Shown: in pieces, positions 18,641 to 30,172 of the stretch
Numbering within the stretch: the stretch's first letter is position 1
Layout of the letters: each line of letters opens with the position of its first letter
NCBI GenBank assembly: GCA_021234155.1
Contig: JAJEKV010000010.1
Span: 16,066,275-16,130,274, forward strand
Length of the DNA stretch: 64,000 bases
From: Isoetes taiwanensis
Taxonomy: Eukaryota > Streptophyta > Lycopodiopsida > Isoetales > Isoetaceae
Reading direction: 5' to 3'
Translations under genes and position numbers: made by a program
Notes under the pieces: generated by a model
Seen by the model: the letters and a program-made list of their open reading frames with translations, nothing else
What the model was told of the DNA's origin: nothing
Database searches by the model: none

Positions 18641-19814
18641 TATCAGATATTTACTTGATCATACAAATATCACAAATATTGTACAGAGGAAAGAAAATTT
18701 GTGGTCCCTTCTCACAGTCATTTAAGATCATCAAGCTAGTTGTAAAGGAAGATCGTGGCAAAGCTTGATAAAACATAACGATTTATGAAGCTCTATCCTG
18801 CAAGAGTCCATCTCAACACACAATGACCAAGATAATTTATGGTGCTTCTGTGACAAAATACTATGCATTACGAGCGACAAATAATCACTTAATAACCTTG
18901 TAAATGAAATTTCTACACTTGCACGTAGTTTTCTAGTAACTATTTCTAAACACTCGCCAAACTAGCAAGGCCAAAGCTCAGCTGTAAAACCATTCCCTAG
19001 CAATTGGAAGTGCTATTTCAGGTAGCACAACTGCAAAATCCATTACTGTACAACTCAATAACTTTGCATCAGGATCATGGAAGCCGCACTTGTATTTTTA
19101 AGGTACAGCCCATGAAAAACATGCCTATTCAACAAATGTGTCTTGTAAAACTTGAGTCTCTGCCATGTTTTGCATCACCCATCGTAAAATCTGATAGGGC
19201 CTGCTAATTTAGTCAGTTAAGGAATTCATTATGTACAGCAAACAAATCTAGAAAAAGAGATGGATAACAATATGTCATCTAATAAGGGCATCACCTTCAT
19301 TTAAGAAAAAGTAATTTACATGCGTTTCATGGTTTTAGCATTGGGCTCCCAAGTCCTAACCTTTTCCTCGTGGCTTCCTTATGCCGATCATGTATGTTAG
19401 ATCTTCCATACATGTTTCCACATTTCCTCCATATATTATGCATCGCTCCTTTAATTTAAGATGCATTTTGTTTATCGAACTGGCATCTCCCTTCCTTTTC
19501 TACCAATAAATCCAGCCTTGGTAACATGCATGGCGGCATTCTACATCTGCATATATACATGTAAGGTATAATAGAGCTAAAGTTACTTTTCTACTTTAAA
19601 TTACCTGGTCTGCACTTTTAAATTCAATGAATAGAATAGAATAGATTCCGCATTCCTTATTCGTTAAATAGATCAGGGATAACATGCACAAGCCTCTCAA
19701 TGCTATGCATAGATGCTTTAACATAGTTGCTACTTCATTTATATCATCATATGGAACATTGCTAATATACTGAACATAACTATTTTAAGAAGAAAGATAA
19801 GGGCATGATAGTAC
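18641..19814. other. No supportable gene
   Basis: Possible intron or intergenic sequence. I found no further exon of the minus-strand host gene here. Confidence 0.4.
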
Positions 19815-19874
19815 CTGAAAGAGCTTTGCTTGGATTTATGCGTTTGGGGTTCACCAAGAATTCTTGCTGGACTT
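19815..19874 (-). CDS. Possible downstream exon of the unrecognised host gene
   Basis: 60 nt between a TGTAG acceptor and a CAG|GTACTA donor. In the phase left by the 20379-20608 exon it reads SPARILGEPQTHKSKQSSF without a stop. Support is only splice-site and phase agreement. Confidence 0.35.
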
Positions 19875-20378
19875 CTACATGTAATTTAAGAAAAAATTAC
19901 AAGCTCGGAGTAGCATGGCCGGCAAGCCTGCTAAAGAAACGGACTACATTAGAGAATTATGAGACATGCGACAAACCTTAATCATTATTTTTGGAAGCTT
20001 TGCAAATGTCTCAAAGCAGAAATCCTTCTTTCTACTTCTTAATGTTCTATAGCTGTGATAGAACAAGGCCGAGTCAGGTAGGATAGTTTTGGAATTTAAC
20101 AATTTGCATATGAAGACAAAGCTCAGCAAATGAATATCCAAGCTCGCATGAATACTAATTGACTAGCACATTCCACGTAACAAAAAGAAGAAGAACATGC
20201 TCTTTTGCATTCTTTTACACTTTCGCTCAGACAGAAATAGTAAGTAATACGAAAAAAGGCTTAGCAAAATATAGGAATTCAAACCTTACAAATTGTCTTG
20301 CCAAGGTAGCCAGGAGGAAATCAATTGCATGCAGATTCCTAAATACTTGGAAACTGAGCACAATGGTTCGTGTTTTAC

Positions 20379-20608
20379 TTGAATGGCCGCCTTCCATAAA
20401 GATTTTCCAATTTAGTGGGATCATATTTTACGAAGTGCATAGCCCTAGACATTGTCCTTAATTCCGCCTCACCTTCCGCACTTTCTACTAATTTCCTCTT
20501 GGCAGCCTTAATATCAGCACCAAGCCTTTGACTTGATCCATTCTCTGGGTTTCTCAATACCAATGCCCGTTTTATGTCAATCCTCCATTCAAAACCAATC
20601 CATTTCCC
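20379..20608 (-). CDS. Exon of an unrecognised host gene
   Basis: 230 nt flanked by GATTTTAG at the 5' side and CAA|GTAAAA at the 3' side. The translation starts GKWIGFEWRIDIKRALVLRN, passes AKRKLVESAEGEAELRTMSR and ends YDPTKLENLYGRRPF. It is well formed, with charged helices and no stop, and unlike the surrounding transposon debris. I do not recognise the family. The position between LINE fragments and the AT-rich flanks fit a long-intron host gene. No upstream exon was identified. Confidence 0.55.
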
Positions 20609-20726
20609 CTAAAATCAAGACCAACAGAAAATGTGGGCAGATCTTGCAGGCCCAGTGAACAAAGAACTAGCAACATTGAGGCTTCGGTAACATGGTAAAA
20701 AGAACCTTGCACACTAACGAGGGTGA

Positions 20727-20860
20727 TCGCCAGTTTAAGGACGGTAGCAGGTTTGGAGCAGTTTTTGAAATATTCTAGGCATATATCAGCATATCCTTAG
20801 AATATGCCAAAAACCAACTTGAGCGAAGGTTTACCCCCCAGGGGCAATCCGAAAATAAAA
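20727..20860. repeat. Dispersed repeat family A, copy 1
   Basis: It runs from GATCGCCAGTTTAAGGACGG through GTAGCAGGTTTGGAGCAG and a GGCATAT-type stretch to CCCCCCAGGGGCAATCC. A diverged copy lies at 44530-44665 and part of a third, inverted, at 63795-63890. It is non-coding and of unknown class. Confidence 0.7.
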
Positions 20861-21649
20861 ACCATCGCTTTTTTAAAGATAAGATGTGAAAATGTTAAAA
20901 CTAAAAAATTCATAATATTGAAGAGAAAAAAGAATAATAGAATACAATAATATTGGCCACGGAGACCAATTAGCTTGTGGGACCCAAACAAAGAGAACAA
21001 CAAGCATATTATTGTCAGGATTTAAAACCCCTTGCCCAGAAGGGTTTTTGAGGAAGGAAGGAAGGAAGGGAAAAACCCTTAGGAGTAATAAGCATGCTGA
21101 CAAATTGTACAATGATATATTAGGGTAAAATTCAATAATGTGCCGGAGGATAATATCTGATTGTGTGTGTCTATGATCTCTTGAAGATCTGATTCCAATA
21201 AGCCCATCGAGACCGTGCTAATAACACATATAAAGGTTGGTAAGGCAGAACATACTATGATCGAGCTATGATCGAATGCTGCACAAGTCTAAAGGGCATG
21301 GCATTCATGCTCCTCAATGGCTCCCTGTTGGCAACACTGACATATCCTATCCTTGCATGCCTCCAAGGTCCATTTGCCCATGCTAATGCAAAGGCGATGC
21401 ACACCCGTGCAAATGGAAGCCATCAGTCTAAACCTCTTCATGGACAAACGTGTATGCATGTAGCATTGTGTATCTTGTATGAGCATAAGATTGATCTGCT
21501 ATCAGTAGTGTGCCATTTTTACATGTCCCAGTGCACCCGCATTCTAGAGTTTGCTAAGCAAGCATAAAGGTACTGCCTCAAAAGTGATGATGATATTCCT
21601 CAGTTTGAACCTATATACACCTGTGTGCCTGCACATATTCTATCAGGAG
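20861..21649. other. No supportable gene
   Basis: Non-coding AT-rich sequence with a short GGAAGGAAGGAAGG run near 21050. Confidence 0.45.
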
Positions 21650-22400
21650 AAAACGCTGTGCTCATTTTTCCTTCCAGCAAGTTTTAAGGCGATGTGGATC
21701 CAGGGCCATGGCATAAGCAATATTAAGGAGATGAATATCACCCATGCATACCATCTTCTGAAAATAGATGATATAGCAGTCCAGTGTGGCCCTTCGAAGG
21801 GCAAGAAACTTGTCTCTTGCCGTAGGATCTATTATCGTACTGTGGACTTTACCCAAGTGCTCGAGCTAAGAAGGCTTTCTACACTTGTTCCAGGCCATTC
21901 CATGTGGCGAGGCATATAAATGGGCCCCAAACCTCGGCCACATATAAGACAAGGCTTTACCAAGGCCTTGAACAAGTGCAATTGATGGCCAAGGCATACA
22001 ACTCTATTTTGTAACTTGCTCTGCATGGCATACAGTGCCTTCCAGTCCGATGAAGTGTAGTCGAATGGAAGTGTCCCATTATGCTTCTAAATACTTGTAA
22101 GTGAGAGCGACCTCCACATTTTGGCCCTGGTAAGTGAAGGAGGGAGGCCTTGGCTGGTGTGAGGATGAGATGAGCACCACTTAGTCTAGACCAAGTTTAT
22201 CCTCATGCCAGTATACTAGTAGAAACTATCCAGAGCTTGCAAATGGCATTGCATGTCCTCTGGGGTGTAGGCTAAGAGGTCCATGTCGTTGATGTATATG
22301 AACTGTCGAATTATGTGGTGCACGAGCTGAGCCCCAGCTCCCTCATGTTCAGCAAGCCAATCTTCCAATCGGGAAGAATAGGCAGCCTCAGATTATCCCA
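21650..22400 (-). pseudogene. LINE RT palm and 3' fragment
   Basis: On the minus strand, DMDLLAYTPEDMQCHLQALD stands for the usual YADDVxLLA palm motif and adjoining helix. It is followed by LFKALVKPCL and the GDIHLLNIAYAMALD segment shared with the 18 kb fragment. The catalytic pair is altered (YINDMD), and stops occur throughout. It is a dead copy of the family also seen at 16.8-18.6 kb. Confidence 0.75.
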
Positions 22401-22489
22401 ATCCTGACTAGTCTGCATAGAAACCTCCAGGAAGGCTTCCTTCCCAAGTTCCAATATATATAAACATGTAATACCAAGTACCACAAAAT

Positions 22490-22600
22490 CATGGTCAATC
22501 TTTTGTTGGCAAGACTACTTGCCGAAATTCTTGAACAACAGTTGACAATAGGGGCAGAGGAAATAGAGGTGCGCGCACTTGGATAGGCTGGTCATAGTCA
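22490..22600 (+). pseudogene. Short LINE RT fragment, opposite strand
   Basis: The reading TIMVNLLLARLLAEILEQQL followed by GAEEIEVRALG matches TIIVSPLFAKLLVAILEERL and AEEADVRALTEAG of the 16.8 kb fragment. It is only about 37 codons long. It sits head-on against the minus-strand fragment to its left. Confidence 0.7.
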
Positions 22601-23194
22601 TGGAGCAAATATTAATAACTAGAAAATAGAGTCTACCAATTTATAGAAGCCTCAATGACGATAAGACATAGTGATTGAAATAGCAACTATACGGAGAGAA
22701 ATCTACGCCTTAAACTATAAAAGAAAACAAACTATTTAAAAAAGCAAAAATAAAAATAAAAAATGAAAACGATTGAGGGAAGGTGCAGTGTCACCCTCCC
22801 GAAAAAATAAGAGAGATCTTTTTATAGAGAATGTTACATACATGCAAGAGTCCAAATTGCGTACGCGATGTTTGGATGTTGTGAAAGCAAAAATTGACAG
22901 TTTTTGCATATACATAGGGACCACTTCTTGCATATGTGGTATCTATATTTGCATAATCAAAGTCGAAAGTATGCATATATGAAGATTTAAACAAAAAAAT
23001 GGCATACACAATTCATGTATAGTGCATATATAGGAATTAAGACCGCGTATACAAGACTGAACACATTATATCCATGACAAGATTTTTTCCGACAAAAACA
23101 AATGCTCTAAACATATATTAATAATGACTATGCACCATTTATCTATTCGTAGAAGAGACGACACAAAACATCATTTCACAAATTGGCACCAGGC
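22601..23194. other. No supportable gene
   Basis: AT-rich sequence; nothing recognisable. Confidence 0.45.
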
Positions 23195-23347
23195 TCAAGT
23201 GTAAAGAGGGGTTCTGAGCCATATGAAGCGCCAGTAGAAGGCAAATATTGCGCTAGTATCAACAAGGGACTTCCTCCTTCACCCGGTCCGTTTGGTGATT
23301 ATGTAGAGCCTATGCCTCCTGTAACTGGTGACGAAGAACAAGAATAA
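23195..23347 (+). CDS. Possible terminal exon of an unrecognised gene
   Basis: After a CACCAG acceptor the frame reads SSVKRGSEPYEAPVEGKYCA, then GLPPSPGPFGDYVEPMPPVT, and ends GDEEQE before TAA. The composition (proline, acidic end) looks like a genuine C-terminus, but no upstream exon was found and I know no match. Confidence 0.25.
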   Translation, partial: SSVKRGSEPYEAPVEGKYCASINKGLPPSPGPFGDYVEPMPPVTGDEEQE

Positions 23348-24906
23348 ATACATTCCTATGTTTGAGCTTTATTAGGTATTGTACATGTGTGAGATATCAT
23401 GACTTTTTTGCCATCTTTTACATCCTGAGATTTTTGACATCTTGACTTTTTTATAGCATCAGCCCAACTTGATATTGTGGATTGTTATATGCTACATAAC
23501 AACCCAAATTATATGACATTTTGTATTGAAGATTTTGTATTGATATAAGGATTTACAAATGTTTGGAATGTAATGAACTCACATTATGTGCATTATATCC
23601 GACGTTGAAATATTGGATTTTGATACATATGGATTTTGAACCTGTGGATTTCAGCTTATGGGGATCTCGAAACATATAGGTATCAATTTATATTGAGCTC
23701 AATGGACTCAGCTATAATCGCTATTTTATTTGCGTATTGCATGAGGTTTGAGCATATTCTATTTAGCATTCCAGTTTTTGGTCAGTCCCATTCATGGTCA
23801 TCATTGCCCTCATAGTGGGAGGCGTCTCTACATAAATAGAGTTCTTCATACTTCGATCAAGAATTTTGTGATACGTCTACCATCTTCTTTAATGACATAA
23901 AATAATGGAAGCACGGTAACATTATTGGAATGCAATATTACCAAGCACTCCCACTTGCGAGATGTATAGTAAGGTTTTCATTTGTTTTCTAATTTGGATA
24001 TCTTAAATTGGTCATGTCTTTTCTTAACATATAAAATTATTAGGGGGAAGATGCATTTGGCATATTCGGTTGATTCCTGCCACGTATTTCCTGGGAAATA
24101 GAGAAAAAAAAGCCGTAAAAAATGAAATCGAAATTTTTTTTGCTGGGATGTGTCATTGAAATGCTAAACGTGTCGTGCATCATCTGTGTTTGTTTTTCTG
24201 TTATCGACAGTTGTAGTGTACGGTAAGGATAAGGATAAGGATGGCATTTAAGATTGGCCAAGATAGGACTGATTCTCAGCTGCAGATCGGGCCAATCTCT
24301 GAAGATTCTAGCATGGCGGTTCTACGTGTAAATCCACATTGATGAAGAGATCCAGAGCTCATGACGAGTTCTCTTCTCCTTTGCGGGCAGAAACGGGCTG
24401 GAACGGAGAGCTAGGAGGCCATTTCTCTGCAAAAGGTCAGAGAAGCGAGAGGGAAAAAGCCAGAGAAATTGAAATCGAAAAAAATAAATGCTAGGATGTG
24501 TTGAAGAAATCTTCTTCTTTGGCTACGGCGGCTATTGTCCGACAACGGCCTCCATTCCGTCTTCTGGTTCTCATTCCTGTCTGTTTTTCGGTGAGATTTT
24601 CTATCCTCAACCCGTAGAGAATCGCCCTTTTGTGGCAAAAACCATGTTTTGAAGCTAGATTTTAGCAGGCTGGAGTGGAACTGAAGCGCCAGATTGGATC
24701 TAAGGCATCACATATTGCTTTTGAAGCAGATATTTGGAAAAAATCTGTTGTGGGAACTGATTTAATATGTCAACTAAAGGGCCCTGATCTCTGTCTTTGG
24801 GTTCTTATAACAGCGGTTCCAAGGTCAAATCATGGAACTCCTCAGAAGCAGAAAAGGGTCGGAATTTAAAAAAAAGAGTCGGATTTGGAGAGTTTAGAAG
24901 CCTAAC
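23348..24906. other. No supportable gene
   Basis: AT-rich to mixed sequence. If the DUF599 exon to the right belongs to a live gene, its intron and later exons should run through here on the minus strand, but I could not find the continuing DUF599 sequence. Confidence 0.4.
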
Positions 24907-25077
24907 CTTCATAACGGCATGAACCCACATAGATCTTCCGGCATGGTTCAATCCTACCACAGTTTGCAGCGGATTCCGCTTTAGCCTGTAATAGAAAAAA
25001 ACCTGATACTCCAGCAGAATAATCAGCCCCGTTGGAACCAGTAGCACGTCCAAATAGTCCTCCTTCCAATCCGCCAT
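24907..25077 (-). CDS. DUF599 family protein, first exon
   Basis: 57 codons from ATG at 25077: MADWKEDYLDVLLVPTGLII, LLEYQVFFYYRLKRNPLQTV, then VGLNHAGRSMWVHAVMK, followed by a perfect AAG|GTTAGG donor in phase 0. The N-terminal segment YLDVxLVPxGxxI and the G-N-x-x-G-R-x-W-V-x-A-M-M-K end are typical of the plant DUF599 membrane protein family, function unknown. The first membrane helix is residues 10-28. Later exons were not found nearby, so this is either the start of a gene with a long intron or an isolated relic. Confidence 0.75.
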
Positions 25078-25222
25078 AGCCGAGCTCCCGTGCTGCACTT
25101 TGTTCCTTTCTGTATAAATTCGTTTCTCCAATACCCTAGGTTTTTTCCACGTTTCGACCACCTCTGTGCATGCTCCGGATTTTAGTATCTCCATGTACAT
25201 TTATTTTGGCCGTTCCCTAGCC

Positions 25223-25252
25223 GAATGAAAAGAGGCCACTAAATGAGGCCAC
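25223..25252. repeat. 15-bp tandem duplication
   Basis: GAGGCCACTAAATGA occurs twice in succession. Confidence 0.7.
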
Positions 25253-26470
25253 TAAATGAGCTCTTTTCCATAGAGCTTTTTCAAGGGTTTTCCCATGTTG
25301 ATAATGAGAGGTTCTAGTGCTCCACCATGGTGCGCTCAAGGGTTTCTAATGTCACCTCATTCTCATTTTTGCCATTTCCATAAACCATAGTCTACCCATC
25401 ATCATACGTTTAACTGCATGTGCATCTTCAAAAGACAAGATCATCCCAATTACGTGTTATAGAGACAAGAACATTCCTATTAGTGCTCTCTCAGCTTACT
25501 TTTGTGATCAAAGAAGTGTTTTTCACTCAGTGCCAGCACATGAAAGAATGGAAATCTCTCCTTTTGCCTCTACGGGATGTTGCTATTTTCTATAATGGCT
25601 ACTTTAATACAATTCATATGGAGTTCTAGGATCTACAAAAGTTATGATAGCATTTGTGCTATCTTTTATATTATTAGCTAGCCTACGGAGAGTACTTGCA
25701 TGTAAGTAGGATGTTGTGATACTATAGAGCATCTAGACTATTGACTTTGGAATCGACGGATGCCAAATAGGTGCCACGATCCTAAAATGTAGACACTATT
25801 TCCTTTCCATGCATATTGATGTCATCATATTAACATCTTTTTGCTAGGTTCGGCATAGAACCAATCTTTGCAAAATCATGCGCTGAAATGCTGTTGCAAC
25901 AGGATATTTGAATGGTATGTCCTGGGCACAAATAGTCCAAAATCGAGCAGATTCTTCAAGGCTTCAAGGCAGATAATTTATGGATGGCCTGCTTCACTTA
26001 GCATTCAAACCCAAAACAGAGACCAAAAAAGGCATTAAAAACAGAGTATTTTGGGGAAACAGAGTACTCTATTTCGTTTATGCATTTAAGGGTGCTTACT
26101 CTTTCGAATGATATTTGAACTATACATTGATCAGCTTGAAGATTGACTTACACAACATGGAGGTTGGAGGGGGGGGGAGGGGAGGGAGATAGGTTTGCAT
26201 ATATGCTTTTGGTAAATATGCAAGTTTTCCTTATCGGTCCTCCATGGCTTTTCAGATATCAGTCATGCCCACCATTGCCTTGACAATGTTTCTCCGCACT
26301 TGACGCCATATCACAGTTGCTATTATCCACCGTGCTCACTAAATTATTTCATAGCTACACTCTACAACATTACAACTACCCAAAAATCCACCTAATGTAG
26401 GGGTTGGTTACTGTCAAGTTTTTTCTTTTTACTCACTTTTGTATACACAAAGAGTTGATATTTTACTATA
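25253..26470. other. No supportable gene
   Basis: Only short frames; one G-run tract (GAGGGGGGGGGAGGGGAGGG) near 26165. Confidence 0.45.
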
Positions 26471-26473
26471 GAA

Positions 26474-28400
26474 CTAGTTATCAAAAGCCATCGCGAAGTC
26501 CACAAAGCAGCAATACAAGTCCTGCCGATGGTTTCGGCTGTCTTCAATCAGTGCCCGCAGTGTAAAGATATGGTCAATCATTGAGTGGCGGGGTCTAAAG
26601 CCCCGCTTTGTGTGAGGGCTCGCGACATCACGGCCGCCTCCGCCCGGGTCAACGCTACTCGAGAATGCCCAACGCTTGGGCAAACATCGAATCGACCATG
26701 ATCGTCCTAAGAATTGGTCGGAAGGTGGGTCGCCCGCCCTTGTGAATGGGGACAACTCGCTTGTGGTCCATTGTCTGGGAAACCTTCCCCGCAATGCTCT
26801 ATTGAGTGGTAGTGAGGATCGGCACCCCGGCTGCCCCCGCCCATTTGAGTAACTCTACGATACCATCGAGGTCATGCCTTCCCATTAGCCACCGCTGCTG
26901 TGCCCTCCACAATATCCTCCTCCGCGACAACCAATGGGGGCCCTCCTGTGGGGGTATGGACGTACGCGCCCCGATGGGTCATAGAGTCGCTTCAAGTACT
27001 ATTCCCACGCCCGTGTGATGTCCCCCGTAGGGTCGGGTGGCCTTCAAGCACTCGCCTAAAAGGTTCGAGGATGAGTGTCCGCCAGCCAACATCTCCCCCG
27101 ATGCCCGGCAAGGTAATCAGCCTTTGTCTCCTTCCGGATGGGCGGAGATATTGTGTGGTGGCCCGCAAAGGGGTACGGATCCGTATCGTGATGGCGCCGG
27201 GCGCTATGTTTTTACACCGCGATCAAACCACCCGCCACGCGGAAGGTGCTCTCGAGGGAGGGAAATAACAGCGCCGTAAAGAGAGGGTTGCCACCGGTAT
27301 TATGCACACCTAACCCACAAGTACCGGGTTAGGTCCGGTCATTTTCCGAGGGTAAACCGAATGTGCCAATGTTGTCCCAGTAGTAGCAAGCAACCCCACC
27401 ATGACCCTCTATCCCGCATTGTGTATTGAAGACCGAGAAATGTTGGTAACCCTACAGATCGTAGCCTCAGGCTCCCTAAGATGCTCCCCATGTTCCATGA
27501 GAAAGATGATATCCATATCTACGCCACGGAGTTGAGACCGCCCCTTTCGCCAAGGAAAGCCTCGACAATTCCATGAGACCACCCGGAGGCACAATTCCTA
27601 TTTGTTAGCAAAGAAAGGGTATGCGCAACTCGAGTCAGCGGGGGAGGACGGGAAGCGAGGCCGAGGGAGAAGTAGATGGAGCAGAGGCAAAGATATGGTC
27701 AGAGGGCGCGGGTCGTGGAGGGAGCAGGAGTAGGAGCGTGGAGAAGGGGGCCGTGGGTAGGAGAGGCGTATGTGGCCACGCTTGAGTCGCTGATTGGGGT
27801 TAATGGGTCTGCAGCAAGAGCCGGTCGGAAAATGTGCATCCCGCCTCGAACCAATCCCGCGGCACTTTGGTGGCGATGCCGCCGACCTTTGACAAGTTCC
27901 CCTCGCTCCCTGCCTCAGCGGGTGTGAGGTCCCGATCCATGTATGTGGACATCCCCTTCAACATCTTGCCCCGCCGCAAATATGGCATCACGCACCGCAC
28001 ATCCGCACCGCGAATATGACAATGCGGTTATGACCGGGCGCCGAGCCCCATGGATGGCTGCGCGGAAATGTGAATCGCCTGTGGGAATGTCATCCCGATC
28101 GAGAATGTGTGTTGGACGTTGTGGGCGGTGACTCTCCTCCTCTTTCCTCGCATGCCCGGACTACCGATTGTGGCCCTCCGTCTGCGGGTTTTGAGTTCAT
28201 GCGCCGGGCGGCCGGGGCAAGGTGGGCGAGGGCCGGGGCCTCCAGGCCGGGTGGTAGTGGTGGTGGCTGGGATGGCGTGGGGTGGCTTGAGTGCGGGGCA
28301 GCAGCGGCGTAGTCCCCGCCGGGCGGGCGCAGGCCGCAGGCATACCGGGGGTTGGGGGTAGCCCCCGAGCCGCCCCCGGCCCCGGGTGGAAGTCGGGAGC
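26474..28400 (-). mobile_element. Decayed GC-rich LINE (ORF1-like, endonuclease start, RT part)
   Basis: On the minus strand, a GC-rich proline/arginine-coding stretch (28400-27700) resembles a LINE ORF1. It is followed by RVVSWNCRGFPWRKGRSQLR and VDMDIIFLMEHGEHLREPEA (27590-27450), the start of an APE-type endonuclease. RT text with FPRQWTTS, RGFRPRHSMIDHIFTLRALI and DLYCCFVDFAMAFDN (26794-26474) comes last. Most of the endonuclease and the early RT are deleted or unreadable, and many stops occur. It belongs near the 16.8 kb LINE family by its PPQWTTS and RPRHS motifs. Its GC content contrasts sharply with the flanks. Confidence 0.7.
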
Positions 28401-28409
28401 ACAGCTCTT

Positions 28410-29340
28410 GCAGGGGAATATTATTGATATGGTTTTTAACGTCCTCGGAGACCAATTGATCTATGGGGCACAATAAAATGCGTAGCAATATGCCAAATAG
28501 TAGGTGCACGTAGCAGTATCAATTTTATTACCAGGAGTAACAAAAAACCCCATCCTTTCATGTTTTCGAGGGAAAAATATTAGTAAGAAAATATATACTG
28601 CCATACAGTTATGTTCATGATGAGACTGGGCCACGTTGTATCTTTAATAGTTTTTTCAATGGGCTAAGACATCAAGCAAGTCGGATTCCAAGCGAGCTAG
28701 AAATGAAGTATTCAACAATGTTATGCAAATGTAACTGATGAAGAGGAAGATCAGAATATTGCTCTTTGATATGATGATAAGCTGAACAAAACTGGAAAGT
28801 ATGATGAAATCTCCTGCGTAACAATCTGCTGCCCTGGTCATTAATTTTTCCACTGCCACTTCACTATCAAAGCATATAAAGAAGAAGTTCCCACCGATTG
28901 CTTTCAATGATTGAAATTGAGGCAAATGAAGTTTCTGAAGATGTCTATATAGCCATGATTGGAACTTCCTTCAATTTAAGAAACCACCTGTGTAGAACCC
29001 AACCACATCTTTTCCAAGAAGATTCCGGATGTTTCTGAGATGCTTCCTATGATCAATTTCAGCTATCCTTACTCCTTCTAATTCCATGAGGATCCCAGTT
29101 ACCTTATCCAGGTCAGATGAAAAGTTCCCAAAACTCAATGTGTTCAAAGGTTCTTCTACTCTACAACTCTTTTCCTCCTCTACAATCCATTGTTTAATCC
29201 CTTTGAAAAATCTAGGCAATAGAATCCGTTGCACTATGTTCCACTGCTTCCAAACTGCAGATGCTGGATCAGGGTTGGATCATGTTAACAACCAGATTGA
29301 CAATTTTTTAAGAAATCAACAACCCTTAATGGGATTCTAT
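28410..29340 (-). other. Non-coding or faint LINE ORF1-like relic
   Basis: On the minus strand LPQFQSLKAIGGNFFFICFD near 28925-28870 vaguely resembles the nucleic-acid-binding region of plant L1 ORF1 proteins. Another frame (KQWIVEEEKSCRVEEP) lies to its 5' side. I do not consider this a gene. Confidence 0.25.
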
Positions 29341-29381
29341 TATCATTTTACACTGGGGGCCTAAAAATGGCTTGATTAATA

Positions 29382-29513
<132 letters not shown>

Positions 29514-29825
29514 GGTTCTGATACCCTGCTGGACCCTTCCGATCCTCCTTCCGATTCTGAGATTAGAAAATGTAATTTGTCGGCATCCTTATGAAATAGA
29601 TCCCGGGTTGTGGCTTGATGATTCTTGCCATTCTTTTCTCTTATCGATTTAGCTAAGCCCTCATTAAAATCTAATTTACTATTTGCCCTGCCACGAAGGT
29701 CTCCTTTAGCTTCGAAATCTACATTTGCTGCATCAGACTGACAGTTGAACTCCACAAACGTAGATGCAAGTGCATGCGCCACCACCTTACTGTTCATCAC
29801 TAACATCCCTGTCATACAGCATGAT

Positions 29826-30009
29826 CGAGCGCCTTATTTAACAACCACGGTCATGTTTGAACCAACATGAAATCAAAAAAACTTCGTGCGTTTTTTTTTC
29901 TCGCTATGGCTTTAACATGACAACAGCGCGAAAATATTTAGTAAGTCTACAAAAACCCATGTATTGTTTTGGGCTCAAACATGACCGTGGTTGATAAATA
30001 AGGCGCTCG
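29826..30009. mobile_element. Foldback/MITE-like element
   Basis: Arms of about 37 bp, CGAGCGCCTTATTTAACAAC at the left and its near-exact complement ending AAATAAGGCGCTCG at the right, enclose about 110 bp. No clear target duplication is visible. It lies about 165 bp upstream of the TPR-SET start codon, within the likely promoter. Confidence 0.7.
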
Positions 30010-30172
30010 CAAGATAGACATTTGGGTTTGTCTCAATTTTATAGCTGAATGTTTTACTACTTGTGCTGTGTGAAGCAAACTAGATCCCAGGCTGAGGTGG
30101 AATGATAAACCTGCCAGTGATAGAAGAGTAGCCACGTCATACAAAAGCCCTAAACCCTATGGAGTCCCTGTA

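Noticed and set aside
24411-24638. Basic minus-strand frame as a second DUF599 exon
   Set aside because: It has none of the conserved DUF599 helices and no fitting splice sites.
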